This document shows, in pieces, positions 1 to 6,474 of a stretch of 7,202 nucleotides of DNA (its first letter is position 1; each line of letters starts with the position of its first letter). The notes under the pieces were generated by a model. It made no database searches. It saw only the letters and a program-made list of their open reading frames with translations, and was not told where the DNA came from. The position numbers and the translations under genes were made by a program. The stretch comes from UKL13-2 sp043768625 (lineage in GTDB: Bacteria > Pseudomonadota > Gammaproteobacteria > Burkholderiales > Usitatibacteraceae), in assembly GCA_043768625.1 (NCBI GenBank), contig JAYVKG010000300.1, positions 1 to 7,202 of the forward strand. The letters are read 5' to 3'.

Positions 1-854
1 TTCATTGCCCGATTCACCATTAAGCGATTGGCTGCGTGGTTTACCTGCGTGAATTCGGTAGGGCGAAAATTTAGATCGAGCGCAAATTCCGGCAGTAAAT
101 AAGTGAGCGGCGGCGCGTCAAGCGGATACCATGGAACCGCCGTCTCCGGTCCTTTTGCCTGCAACCACCACTGGATGCTGTGGGCATCGGCGAATATTTT
201 AAGCTTCGCTGCATCGGCCGCGCCCAGCGGCTCAAGGATTCGCAACACCAGCGCCGTGACCAACTCCCCCACTGCGACTTCAATCTGCGGAATACGGTTG
301 CGCATCTCGAGCGTGGACAGGACTTCACGAAGCGGGTCAATCATGCGCCCGACACCCCCGGCAAGTACTTCACAGGAATGCATGTCAGCCACATAGCTGG
401 ATTTTTTTTCACGAAACCCAACCAGCACGCCGCCTTTTTTAGCCACGTAATTTACCGACAGTCGCGCACGGTGCCGGTACTGCCATTGCGAAGCGTAAAT
501 CGGCGGCAGGATACGCTCCGCGGTGACCTTGCCAATGCGGGCTAGATTGTCTTCCAGCACCCGTTGCTTGGCAGCGACCTGCAAACGCGAATCGGCGTGC
601 TGCAACGCGCACCCACCGCAAATATCGTAGAAACTGCAACCTGGCAACTTGCGGTCAGGCGACGCATTAATTATTTTTAGAAGCGTCGCCGTTTCGAAAT
701 TCTTTTTTTTGCGTGATGGCTGATATTGCACCAGCTCCTTCGGAAGCGCGCCGGCGATAAACACGGCCTTGCCATCAACATGGGCAACACCGCGTCCTTC
801 GTAGTCGAGTGACTCGACCCGGGCCGTCAGTATTGGCAGGACAGGAGAATTCAT
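1..854 (-). CDS. rlmD: 23S rRNA (uracil-1939-C5)-methyltransferase RlmD, N-terminal part (cut by window edge)
   Basis: Reading the minus strand from the ATG at 854-852 gives 284 residues open to the window edge. The family (RlmD/RumA) uses SAM to methylate U1939 of 23S rRNA in the cytoplasm. Residues ~1-65 fit the small beta-barrel TRAM RNA-binding domain (ESLDYEGRGVAHVDGKAVF near 14-32). The Fe-S cluster cysteines follow as C73, C79, C82 in CSFYDICGGCALQH, with a fourth at C161 (MHSCEVL). YRHRARLS at 126-133 and FTQVNHAANRLMV at 268-280 are typical of the family; the latter marks the entry to the SAM-binding methyltransferase domain. The catalytic cysteine and SAM loops lie beyond the edge. 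Family members are roughly 430-450 aa, so about a third is missing. An in-frame TAG sits directly before the ATG, so the start cannot lie further upstream. No good Shine-Dalgarno is visible. Two A8 runs occur in the coding strand (703-710 and 402-409). It is separated from the gene on its right by a terminator and has its own promoter. Confidence 0.94.
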   Translation of the reverse strand, partial: MNSPVLPILTARVESLDYEGRGVAHVDGKAVFIAGALPKELVQYQPSRKKKNFETATLLKIINASPDRKLPGCSFYDICGGCALQHADSRLQVAAKQRVLEDNLARIGKVTAERILPPIYASQWQYRHRARLSVNYVAKKGGVLVGFREKKSSYVADMHSCEVLAGGVGRMIDPLREVLSTLEMRNRIPQIEVAVGELVTALVLRILEPLGAADAAKLKIFADAHSIQWWLQAKGPETAVPWYPLDAPPLTYLLPEFALDLNFRPTEFTQVNHAANRLMVNRAM

Positions 855-879
855 CTACTGAGGCTATTGTTGGAAAGTC

Positions 880-887
880 GGGGGGGG
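880..887. repeat. G8 homopolymer (C8 in the rlmD leader)
   Basis: Eight consecutive G on the plus strand, read as C8 in the rlmD 5' leader, about 26 bases before the start codon. Directly next to it (888-898) are short TGC repeats. Runs of this kind can change length by replication slippage. Whether it varies or matters for expression cannot be judged from one sequence. Confidence 0.6.
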
Positions 888-897
888 TGCTGCTGCT

Positions 898-907
898 GAT
901 GCGCATC
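898..907. promoter_or_regulatory. 10-bp perfect palindrome just downstream of the rlmD promoter
   Basis: GATGCGCATC is its own reverse complement. It lies about 7-16 bases after the predicted rlmD transcription start. A dimeric repressor site is possible from its position, but the palindrome is short and may be chance. No regulator is identified. Confidence 0.25.
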
Positions 908-920
908 GTGCGAAAAGCGA

Positions 921-950
921 ATTATACGTTGCACCTGACCGTACCGTCAC
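921..950 (-). promoter_or_regulatory. Predicted sigma-70-type promoter of rlmD
   Basis: On the minus strand an exact TATAAT lies at 926-921. GTGACG at 950-945 matches TTGACA at 4 of 6 positions, with an 18-base spacer. Transcription would start near 914, giving a leader of about 60 bases before the rlmD ATG. It sits just downstream of the terminator of the preceding minus-strand gene, which is where an independent promoter is expected. Predicted by eye only. Confidence 0.6.
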
Positions 951-953
951 GAC

Positions 954-983
954 AAAAAGGGCACCCTGCGGTGCCCTTTTTTT
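954..983 (-). terminator. Rho-independent terminator, possibly bidirectional
   Basis: A perfect 7-bp stem GGGCACC/GGTGCCC (959-965 with 970-976) encloses a four-base loop. It is flanked by A5 (954-958) and T7 (977-983). On the minus strand the hairpin is followed by TTTTTG and lies about 20 bases past the stop codon of the serine peptidase gene, so it ends the four-gene minus-strand block. The T7 on the other side lets it work on the plus strand too, although no plus-strand gene precedes it here. Confidence 0.88.
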
Positions 984-1001
984 GAACTAATGCCGTTAAC
1001 G

Positions 1002-3614
1002 TTACGGCTTGACACAGCTTGATCGGAACGGATCGAAAGTCTGACGCTGAATGTCTTTTGTGACCGAAACACCGTCGACGTCGTAAATTAACTTCGCGTT
1101 ATTGCCATCGGCAAACTCTAGCCGCATGTTGCCTACTTGTTTTAGATTGGCCGGGCCAATTGGCGTGAATGGAATTGCATCAAACTTGGGTCCGGTGGTC
1201 CGGTACAGTGCACCGCTAAAGTTTTGCGTCCCTGAAATTCGGTCACCGCGCGACAGGATAAGCCACATGTTTTTGCCAGCAGTGTCATAGGTAAATAACG
1301 TGGCAAACATTATGTCACTCTGGTGGGAGAGGTTTATACCCCATCCTGACTCGCTCGGATTCCACCACAGATCCTGGTAGTTGTCGTTTTGGGTACGGTT
1401 GGTTCCGGAAAAAGTGCAGCTTGGCTGGGTAGCAAAAGTTTGCTTGGTGATCGACTTGGTGACGGTGCGGGCGTCGACGCTGTACACCAGCGTGCCGCTA
1501 TCCGGGCCGGAAAAGGACAGGCGCATGTTGCCGACCTGAGTGAGATTGGCGGTGCTGATCGGTGTAAACGGATTCGCATTGAACGCCGGACCCGTCGTTC
1601 GGTACAAAGCACCGAAGTAGCTGCCGTCGGGCTGGCGATCCCCACGGCTCAGAATCAGCCACATGCCCCGGCCTGCATCATCGTAGGTAAACAGCGTACC
1701 GAAAATGATGTTGCCCTGATGATTCAAATTCATCCCCCAACCGCTCTCTGCAGCGCCGGCCCACCATAGAGACGTATAGTTGGTGGTGGCAGTGGTAAAT
1801 GTTGCCGTCACGCTATATCCATTTGGTGTCAGATCCGTCGGCACCCAGGGCGCTATGTTCAGATAGTAGGTACCCGGCGTAACTTGCCATGTAATGCCGA
1901 AGTCGTTCGAGCCAACATCTGCGTCATCGTTGGTCGCTTTGAGCGTAGCAGTTTCAAGTGTCTTGCCATCGGCATCGAGCAGGCCGCCAATCAAGTCATA
2001 ACCGCCGCTCGATTTCAAGTAAATCGTACCGGTCTGCCCAACGTTGATGCGGAAGGTATCGATGTCACCCACGTAATTCAGCGTTGCGGTCTTTGGCGCG
2101 TCAAACGTAAGTAACGCAGCCGAGGGCGTCGGCTGATTGGGCGCATCATCCGGCGGATATGGCGTGCCGTTGAGTATCGGTGCAATCTGCGGATAAAAAT
2201 AATCGAAGCGCCCGTAGTTTGCGTTCTCGTTGGTGTCCGTGCACGATAAACCACCGGGGCTGTTGCGCAATGTGGAACTGGAGAGCACCCCGCGCAGCTG
2301 CAGCGATCCGTTGTTTAGCGTGAACAATCCTGAACCCGAAGAGCCGCCTTCAATGATGCCGCGACTGAACAAAGCGCCGTACATTGGCTGCTCGTAGCCC
2401 TGCAGTCGGATCAAGCCCGTCGTATTGCCTGGGACCGATATCACGCCAATGGCCGCTTTCATTAAATCGCCCGCAGGGTGACTGAGCGAAACGATGGGAG
2501 AGTTTACCGCCAGCGGATTTGAATCCCAACCGGCAAAGATGGCACCGGCAGGAGGCGACCCATTAAGGCGAAGTAAAGTTGAATCTACAAACTGGTTGGT
2601 AAACAGCATTTGCGCGCCGCCACTGACGCTTTGCGAAACACCGACCACATTCGCACTACAAGTACTCGATTCATAAAACCAGCGCGTTTCAATGCTGGAC
2701 GCCTCGTCTTGGGTGGCAATACAATGATTTGCCGTTAGAAAGAAATTTTGCTGAACCGCTGAATTGATCAGAGTGCCAGTGCACAAGAATATTTGACCGC
2801 CACTGGCAAAAGTCATCAGCGCTACTGATTTGCGGCGTTCCGAGATGGCGCCACCATTGAGCGGGTCGTCGGCAATCGCGCAGGTGACATTTACCGTACA
2901 AGCGCCGGCGCCGCCAATTCCGGTGGCGGTGGGCTGGGCTGGCTCCCCTGGCGATTTCAAAGTCCAAGGGGATTCAACGAAATGCCCCACCTTTTCGACC
3001 TTGATCTTGACGCCGTTTACGGCTTCCGTGGTGTACACCTCGACAATTTGTGTTTCGCTTTCGGTGTAAGGAGTCCAGATTTCACCGTTTAAACTAGCAT
3101 GCAAAGGCACTACGGCTGCTTCGTCCGCGCCGTTGCTCACCACCCGCAATTCACCCTTGGTCAGCGCCGGTGACATCACCAACTTTGCGCGAATGCCTTT
3201 GGCCCCCGCCGAGGTAATTCGAAAATGCGTGAGCCGTCCACCACCGCGGACCGCTTCCCACTGCGTCACATTTGCATCCACACCACCGGGAAATACCGCA
3301 CCCACCCGACGCGGCGCCGAACCGCGCACCGGCGGCGACTTGAGGCCAAGAATCCCGGCCATGCCGGTTACGCCAGATTGCCGAAACCGGTTGCCCAGTG
3401 CTGCTATCTCTAATTCATTCGCGGTCGGCGCCAGCGAAATGCTGGTGACGGGTGCGGTGCTGGAACGCAACGTTACTTTTTCTTCCGGCACGCCACTTAG
3501 TGTCACGCGGCTCGGCATTTCATTACCAGTTGCAATCGCAGCAGCAGTGCCGGCCGATAAAAGACCGACCGTGCAAACCGCGACACACTGCAACCAGATT
3601 ATTTGGACACGCAT
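1002..3614 (-). CDS. Secreted lysyl-endopeptidase-like S1 serine peptidase with PPC domain and tandem C-terminal ESGWG repeats
   Basis: An 870-residue exported protein, numbered from the ATG at 3614. An in-frame TTG two codons upstream is less likely, because AAGGA (3626-3622) is 7 bases before the ATG and almost touches the TTG. A Sec signal peptide spans ~1-26 (SAGTAAA cleavage region). Residues ~27-235 resemble the N-terminal propeptide region of secreted lysyl-endopeptidase-like proteins (GIRAKLVMS, GEIWTPYTES). The trypsin-fold domain covers ~237-485: CTGTLIN and LTANHC give His297 with C278 and C298 placed to form the usual disulfide, Asp344 in FVDSTLLRL, and Ser426 in GGSSGSG. Residues ~500-606 look like a bacterial pre-peptidase C-terminal (PPC) beta domain (DIDTFRINV, GTYYLNI). 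Two copies of a ~118-residue module follow (616-733 and 749-867). The triad is intact, so an active extracellular protease is expected. Lys specificity is not established. It is the last gene of the minus-strand block, 30 bases after the hydroxylase gene. Confidence 0.92.
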   Translation of the reverse strand: MRVQIIWLQCVAVCTVGLLSAGTAAAIATGNEMPSRVTLSGVPEEKVTLRSSTAPVTSISLAPTANELEIAALGNRFRQSGVTGMAGILGLKSPPVRGSAPRRVGAVFPGGVDANVTQWEAVRGGGRLTHFRITSAGAKGIRAKLVMSPALTKGELRVVSNGADEAAVVPLHASLNGEIWTPYTESETQIVEVYTTEAVNGVKIKVEKVGHFVESPWTLKSPGEPAQPTATGIGGAGACTVNVTCAIADDPLNGGAISERRKSVALMTFASGGQIFLCTGTLINSAVQQNFFLTANHCIATQDEASSIETRWFYESSTCSANVVGVSQSVSGGAQMLFTNQFVDSTLLRLNGSPPAGAIFAGWDSNPLAVNSPIVSLSHPAGDLMKAAIGVISVPGNTTGLIRLQGYEQPMYGALFSRGIIEGGSSGSGLFTLNNGSLQLRGVLSSSTLRNSPGGLSCTDTNENANYGRFDYFYPQIAPILNGTPYPPDDAPNQPTPSAALLTFDAPKTATLNYVGDIDTFRINVGQTGTIYLKSSGGYDLIGGLLDADGKTLETATLKATNDDADVGSNDFGITWQVTPGTYYLNIAPWVPTDLTPNGYSVTATFTTATTNYTSLWWAGAAESGWGMNLNHQGNIIFGTLFTYDDAGRGMWLILSRGDRQPDGSYFGALYRTTGPAFNANPFTPISTANLTQVGNMRLSFSGPDSGTLVYSVDARTVTKSITKQTFATQPSCTFSGTNRTQNDNYQDLWWNPSESGWGINLSHQSDIMFATLFTYDTAGKNMWLILSRGDRISGTQNFSGALYRTTGPKFDAIPFTPIGPANLKQVGNMRLEFADGNNAKLIYDVDGVSVTKDIQRQTFDPFRSSCVKP
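1014..1769 (-). repeat. Two tandem ~118-aa modules encoded in the peptidase C-terminus
   Basis: The first copy is encoded at 1769-1416 and the second at 1370-1014, joined by a 15-residue linker. Both begin LWW, then ESGWG, and share TLFTYD, MWLILSRGDR, GALYRTTGP, PFTPI and QVGNMRL, and both end near a cysteine. Identity counted by eye is about 60% at protein level. The modules are rich in aromatic and beta-forming residues, which suggests a surface-binding or secretion-linked beta domain. I recognise LWW...ESGWG modules from secreted proteobacterial proteins but cannot name an established function. Confidence 0.88.
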
Positions 3615-3620
3615 TTTCAA

Positions 3621-3626
3621 TTCCTT
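3621..3626 (-). promoter_or_regulatory. Shine-Dalgarno that decides the peptidase start
   Basis: AAGGAA on the minus strand; its AAGGA core (3626-3622) ends 7 bases before the ATG at 3614. It is too close to the upstream in-frame TTG (3620) to serve it, so the ATG is preferred. Confidence 0.7.
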
Positions 3627-3644
3627 GATTTCATTTAGAACTCC

Positions 3645-4607
3645 CTACTTCGAAAATACCCCTACCAGTCGCTTTAAACCCAGCCACTGTTGCGCCCAAA
3701 ATCCGCGACCGTATTCTGCCCCGTCAAGCTGGTCGCGTACGCCTGTCGACGGGTAACTATTGTCAAAATTTGCGGTACGAAAAATCACATCCCAAACCGG
3801 CAACAATACCGCAAAGTTACAGCCTCTCACGGGTCCTTCGTGCCCTACGCCGATGCCGTGATGAATGCGGTGAAACCGCGGACTTACCAACATATATTTA
3901 CCAATACGGCCAAACGAAAGCCTCAGATTCGCATGCGACAAGCTCTCGACGACCCGCGTGGCTACCACTATCATGACAAACTGCCCCGGTGCAACTCCGA
4001 TCAGCAACGCCACTACTGCAAATGCACCGTCAATCACGAAGTCATCGAGCAAGTGATTACGGTCGTCCGACCAGAAACTCATCTGCTTCTGCGAATGGTG
4101 CAGGCTGTGCAGTGCCCACCAAAAATTGAATTTGTGTTGTGCCCGGTGCAACCAATACGAAACAAGATCAAGAATGACAAAGTAGCAGAGGAACGATAAC
4201 CAGGGAGAAGTATTGAAAGTGGGAAACGCATCTTCTAGCTTCCACGGGATGATTTCATGCATGCGCAACTGACCGTCGACTGCATCCACAATCGGTCCCA
4301 GCGACAGAAACATAAGCAATGGAATAAAGCCAAGGCGATGCAACATTGTGTAAATCACATCGATTCGTCTGGCGCCATCGTCCGCCTGCACCTCGGCTGG
4401 ACGCCACTTTTCCACCCAGCCCAATATCATCGCCAATAAGGTAATCTCGATGGCACCGATGAGGAAAATTTCGGTACCGTCGAACGCCTGTTCTGCGTAT
4501 CCACCGAGGCCCAACCAATGAAGTACCGGCAATACGCCGGTCTCAAATACAAGTCCGTGCAACGCGGCAAATTGCTCACTTACAAATGTAAAAAAAGCAT
4601 CAAACAT
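3645..4607 (-). CDS. Sterol desaturase / fatty acid hydroxylase superfamily membrane protein
   Basis: A 320-residue integral membrane protein of the di-iron hydroxylase superfamily, whose members use O2 to hydroxylate or desaturate lipids at the membrane. The histidine boxes are all present: HRAQH (154-158), HSLHH (167-171), H225 in LSHANLRLS, and HRIHH (246-250). They are followed by the family's characteristic C-terminal stretch RGCNFAVLLPVWDVIFRT (261-278). Hydrophobic segments lie at about 46-64, 92-110, 136-153 and 193-215. The ATG abuts the TAG stop of the upstream deacetylase gene (TAGATG, no gap), which suggests translational coupling. A weak GGA lies 10-12 bases upstream. The substrate (fatty acid, sterol-like or hopanoid lipid, carotenoid) cannot be told from the sequence. 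Length and motifs look complete, so an active enzyme is expected. Confidence 0.92.
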   Translation of the reverse strand: MFDAFFTFVSEQFAALHGLVFETGVLPVLHWLGLGGYAEQAFDGTEIFLIGAIEITLLAMILGWVEKWRPAEVQADDGARRIDVIYTMLHRLGFIPLLMFLSLGPIVDAVDGQLRMHEIIPWKLEDAFPTFNTSPWLSFLCYFVILDLVSYWLHRAQHKFNFWWALHSLHHSQKQMSFWSDDRNHLLDDFVIDGAFAVVALLIGVAPGQFVMIVVATRVVESLSHANLRLSFGRIGKYMLVSPRFHRIHHGIGVGHEGPVRGCNFAVLLPVWDVIFRTANFDNSYPSTGVRDQLDGAEYGRGFWAQQWLGLKRLVGVFSK

Positions 4608-5351
4608 CTATTTTTTCCAACGTGGATGTTCGGTAATACGCGCAAAACACAAGCCTTTGGCTTTCAATCCGCTAATGAGTTCATCTAAACGCATATAAAG
4701 CGGGTCTTTGCGCGACCAGATACCCAGATGCCAAAGCAGGATATCGCCGTTGCTGATATTGCGAATCTGCGTTTTAATTAATTTGTCCGATGGGAATTTG
4801 TCACTCGGCAGCTCGTCGCCCGAAAATCCGGCGGTGCTCCACGGCACGTGCCTGTACCCGCAAGCTGCTGCAAACCGTACAACGTTAGGGGTGAGCTTGC
4901 CCCCCGGGGCGCGCCAGATGCCGTCAAAACCCCGGCCAGTCATGGCCTTGAAAGCACCTTCAGAATGTTGTAATTCCGCGCATACGCCGTTTTCATCCAG
5001 CGTCGCCCCGTCTTTCTCCCCCGCCGCCACGTAGGAAACCTTGTCGGGACCAACATCACGCTTAAAAACCCAATGCCGCCACGTATGTGATCCGAAAGCA
5101 TGCCCTTCATCCGCGCGCGCCTGCCAGTATTTCGTCCACGCCGGGGCCATCGATGTATCGCCGCGTGTCGTTTTTTCGTTGGCAAGAAAAAAGGTTGCCT
5201 TGATGTCGTGCTTTTTCAGTATTCCCGCCATTTCCTCGGCAGGCTGCATATTACCCGTATCGATGGTGAGATAGACGGTACCGAGGCACCTCGCCGCGTC
5301 TGCAACGGCGCAGTACGACAAAGAAAATGCCCATGCAACCAACCACTTCAT
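4608..5351 (-). CDS. Exported NodB/CE4-like polysaccharide deacetylase with altered metal motif
   Basis: A 247-residue protein read from the ATG at 5351. A longer in-frame version up to 5525 overlaps the propeller gene and adds a non-signal-like stretch, so it is rejected. The N-terminus (MKWLVAWAFSLSYCAVADA) is a Sec signal peptide, so it probably acts in the periplasm or outside. CE4 enzymes remove acetyl groups from peptidoglycan, chitin-like or other N-acetylated glycans. Motif 1 is TIDTGN (29-34) where TFDDGP is usual: the catalytic-base Asp31 is kept but the metal-ligand Asp is Thr32. Motif 2 is SHTWRH (His89, His93). Motif 3 is RAPGG (147-151). The last motif is DILLWH (His207). KATFFLANEK (51-60) is also typical of the fold. 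The gene starts 11 bases after the propeller stop, without a clear Shine-Dalgarno. Fold assignment is firm; activity and substrate are uncertain. Confidence 0.88.
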   Translation of the reverse strand: MKWLVAWAFSLSYCAVADAARCLGTVYLTIDTGNMQPAEEMAGILKKHDIKATFFLANEKTTRGDTSMAPAWTKYWQARADEGHAFGSHTWRHWVFKRDVGPDKVSYVAAGEKDGATLDENGVCAELQHSEGAFKAMTGRGFDGIWRAPGGKLTPNVVRFAAACGYRHVPWSTAGFSGDELPSDKFPSDKLIKTQIRNISNGDILLWHLGIWSRKDPLYMRLDELISGLKAKGLCFARITEHPRWKK

Positions 5352-5362
5352 GTCAGAACGGG

Positions 5363-6337
5363 CTAATTGCGGGCTGCATGGCTGAAAAAATAAATTCCAT
5401 GCGGCGATTTGCCCACAGGAATTTGCTTGACGATTCGTTTGCTCACCATGTCGATGACGGTCACCTTCTTGATCCAGCGCGAAGTCACCCACAATTGTCT
5501 GCCGTCCTTGGTTAGCTCCATGCAATCAGGCCCACCCGGGACGTTGATGGTATCGACCACGGCGAGTGTCGATTGGTCGATGATGTTGACGGTATTTGAA
5601 ACTCGATTGCTGACCAACAGATGTTTGCCGTCGCCCATCGCCAGGAAGTTATGCGCGCCCTTGCCGGTGGCAATTTTCTTGATCGTTTTTTTTGCGCGCC
5701 AGTCAATCACCTGCACGTAGTCTTCGCCAGTCATACCGATCAGGGCGTACTTGTCATCTGGCGTCAACCAGACACCGGCAGGCATTTTACCCACCGGAAT
5801 TTTCCACTTCTCGCTCTGCGAGTTGAGATCGAACGCGGCGAGCTCGTTGGAGTCCTGCAAAGTAACGAAGGCTAGCGAGCTGTCTCTGCTAAACCCGACG
5901 TGGCTGGGCGCGCTGGGCGCCGGAAGGCGCTTGATCAAACTGAAATCAGCACCACTATAAATATCGACGCGGTCGAGCCGCAAGCTCACCGAGACAAACC
6001 ATTTTTTATCCGGACTAAAACCAATTTGGTATGGATCGGAAATTTTGTCCAGACGTCGCTTGATTTCACCAGTCAATGGATCGAGGAACACCAGATCATT
6101 AGAGGTTGCATTGGCGACGATTAAAAGTTGATCGTCGGCGGTCGCCATGAGGTGATGCGGCTCTTTGCCGACCGCAAACCGCCTGGTTTCGACCATCGTT
6201 GCCTTGTCAATCAGGCTGACGGTACCTTCGCCGGAATTAAGTACCACCACCACTTCGGCGTGCGCGATACTAGACCATAGGCTTACCGCTATTAATGGCC
6301 ACAGCAACCGCATTGCTTTCGACTGTTGAAAATTCAC
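5363..6337 (-). CDS. Exported YVTN/YncE-like beta-propeller protein
   Basis: A 324-residue protein read from a GTG at 6337, chosen because AAGGG (6347-6343) lies 5 bases upstream. An internal ATG at 6313 (residue 9) is the alternative. Either start gives a Sec signal peptide ending near SSIAHA (residue 27). The rest is about seven blades of roughly 42 residues, each with a pattern like VVVVLNSGEGTVSLID, LLIVANATSNDLVFLD, and HLLVSNRVSNTVNIID, plus turns such as GKEPHHLM and GKSPHGIYF. This is the repeat style of YVTN/surface-layer-like propellers. These usually act as binding or scaffold proteins in the periplasm or on the surface; no heme or nitrite-reductase motif is seen. It is the first gene of the minus-strand block and ends 11 bases before the deacetylase. 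The ligand is unknown. Confidence 0.9.
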   Translation of the reverse strand: MNFQQSKAMRLLWPLIAVSLWSSIAHAEVVVVLNSGEGTVSLIDKATMVETRRFAVGKEPHHLMATADDQLLIVANATSNDLVFLDPLTGEIKRRLDKISDPYQIGFSPDKKWFVSVSLRLDRVDIYSGADFSLIKRLPAPSAPSHVGFSRDSSLAFVTLQDSNELAAFDLNSQSEKWKIPVGKMPAGVWLTPDDKYALIGMTGEDYVQVIDWRAKKTIKKIATGKGAHNFLAMGDGKHLLVSNRVSNTVNIIDQSTLAVVDTINVPGGPDCMELTKDGRQLWVTSRWIKKVTVIDMVSKRIVKQIPVGKSPHGIYFFSHAARN

Positions 6338-6340
6338 AAA

Positions 6341-6348
6341 ATCCCTTC
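6341..6348 (-). promoter_or_regulatory. Shine-Dalgarno supporting the GTG start of the propeller gene
   Basis: GAAGGGAT on the minus strand. AAGGG is separated from the GTG at 6337 by five bases (ATTTT). The internal ATG at 6313 has only a weak match upstream, so GTG is preferred. Confidence 0.65.
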
Positions 6349-6427
6349 AAATCACATCGTTACGTGACTGCATCGGCTCGGGAACGAGAGCGCGCATGCT
6401 AACATGGTAGCCCTGTAGTAACGCCTC

Positions 6428-6445
6428 TGCACGCCTTCGCGTGCA
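6428..6445. repeat. 7-bp inverted repeat in the divergent intergenic region
   Basis: TGCACGC and GCGTGCA form a perfect 7-bp stem around the loop CTTC, 29 bases before the NUDIX start. Neither strand has a following T run, so it is not an intrinsic terminator. It could be a 5' leader hairpin or a regulator site for either divergent unit. The 137-base region (6338-6474) otherwise shows no promoter I would defend. Confidence 0.4.
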
Positions 6446-6474
6446 CACACTGAACGCGCTGTTTTCCACTCCAG

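Noticed and set aside
992..1008. 5-bp inverted repeat GCCGT/ACGGC over the peptidase stop codon
   Set aside because: Short stem with a 7-base loop and no T run. The strong hairpin at 954-983 already explains termination.
3133..3756. 207-codon open frame on the plus strand antisense to the peptidase and hydroxylase genes
   Set aside because: No recognisable domain or ribosome site, and it spans two well-supported minus-strand genes and their gap; it is a shadow frame.
3690..4199. 169-codon plus-strand open frame opposite the hydroxylase gene
   Set aside because: The minus strand here carries all the histidine boxes of a known family. The plus frame has no protein-like features.
5352..5525. 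58-residue N-terminal extension of the deacetylase reading frame
   Set aside because: It overlaps the end of the propeller gene and would bury the signal peptide. The ATG at 5351 gives a clean signal peptide at the start.
6400..6421. Possible -10 boxes TAACAT or TAGTAA for the NUDIX gene
   Set aside because: No -35 match at suitable spacing.
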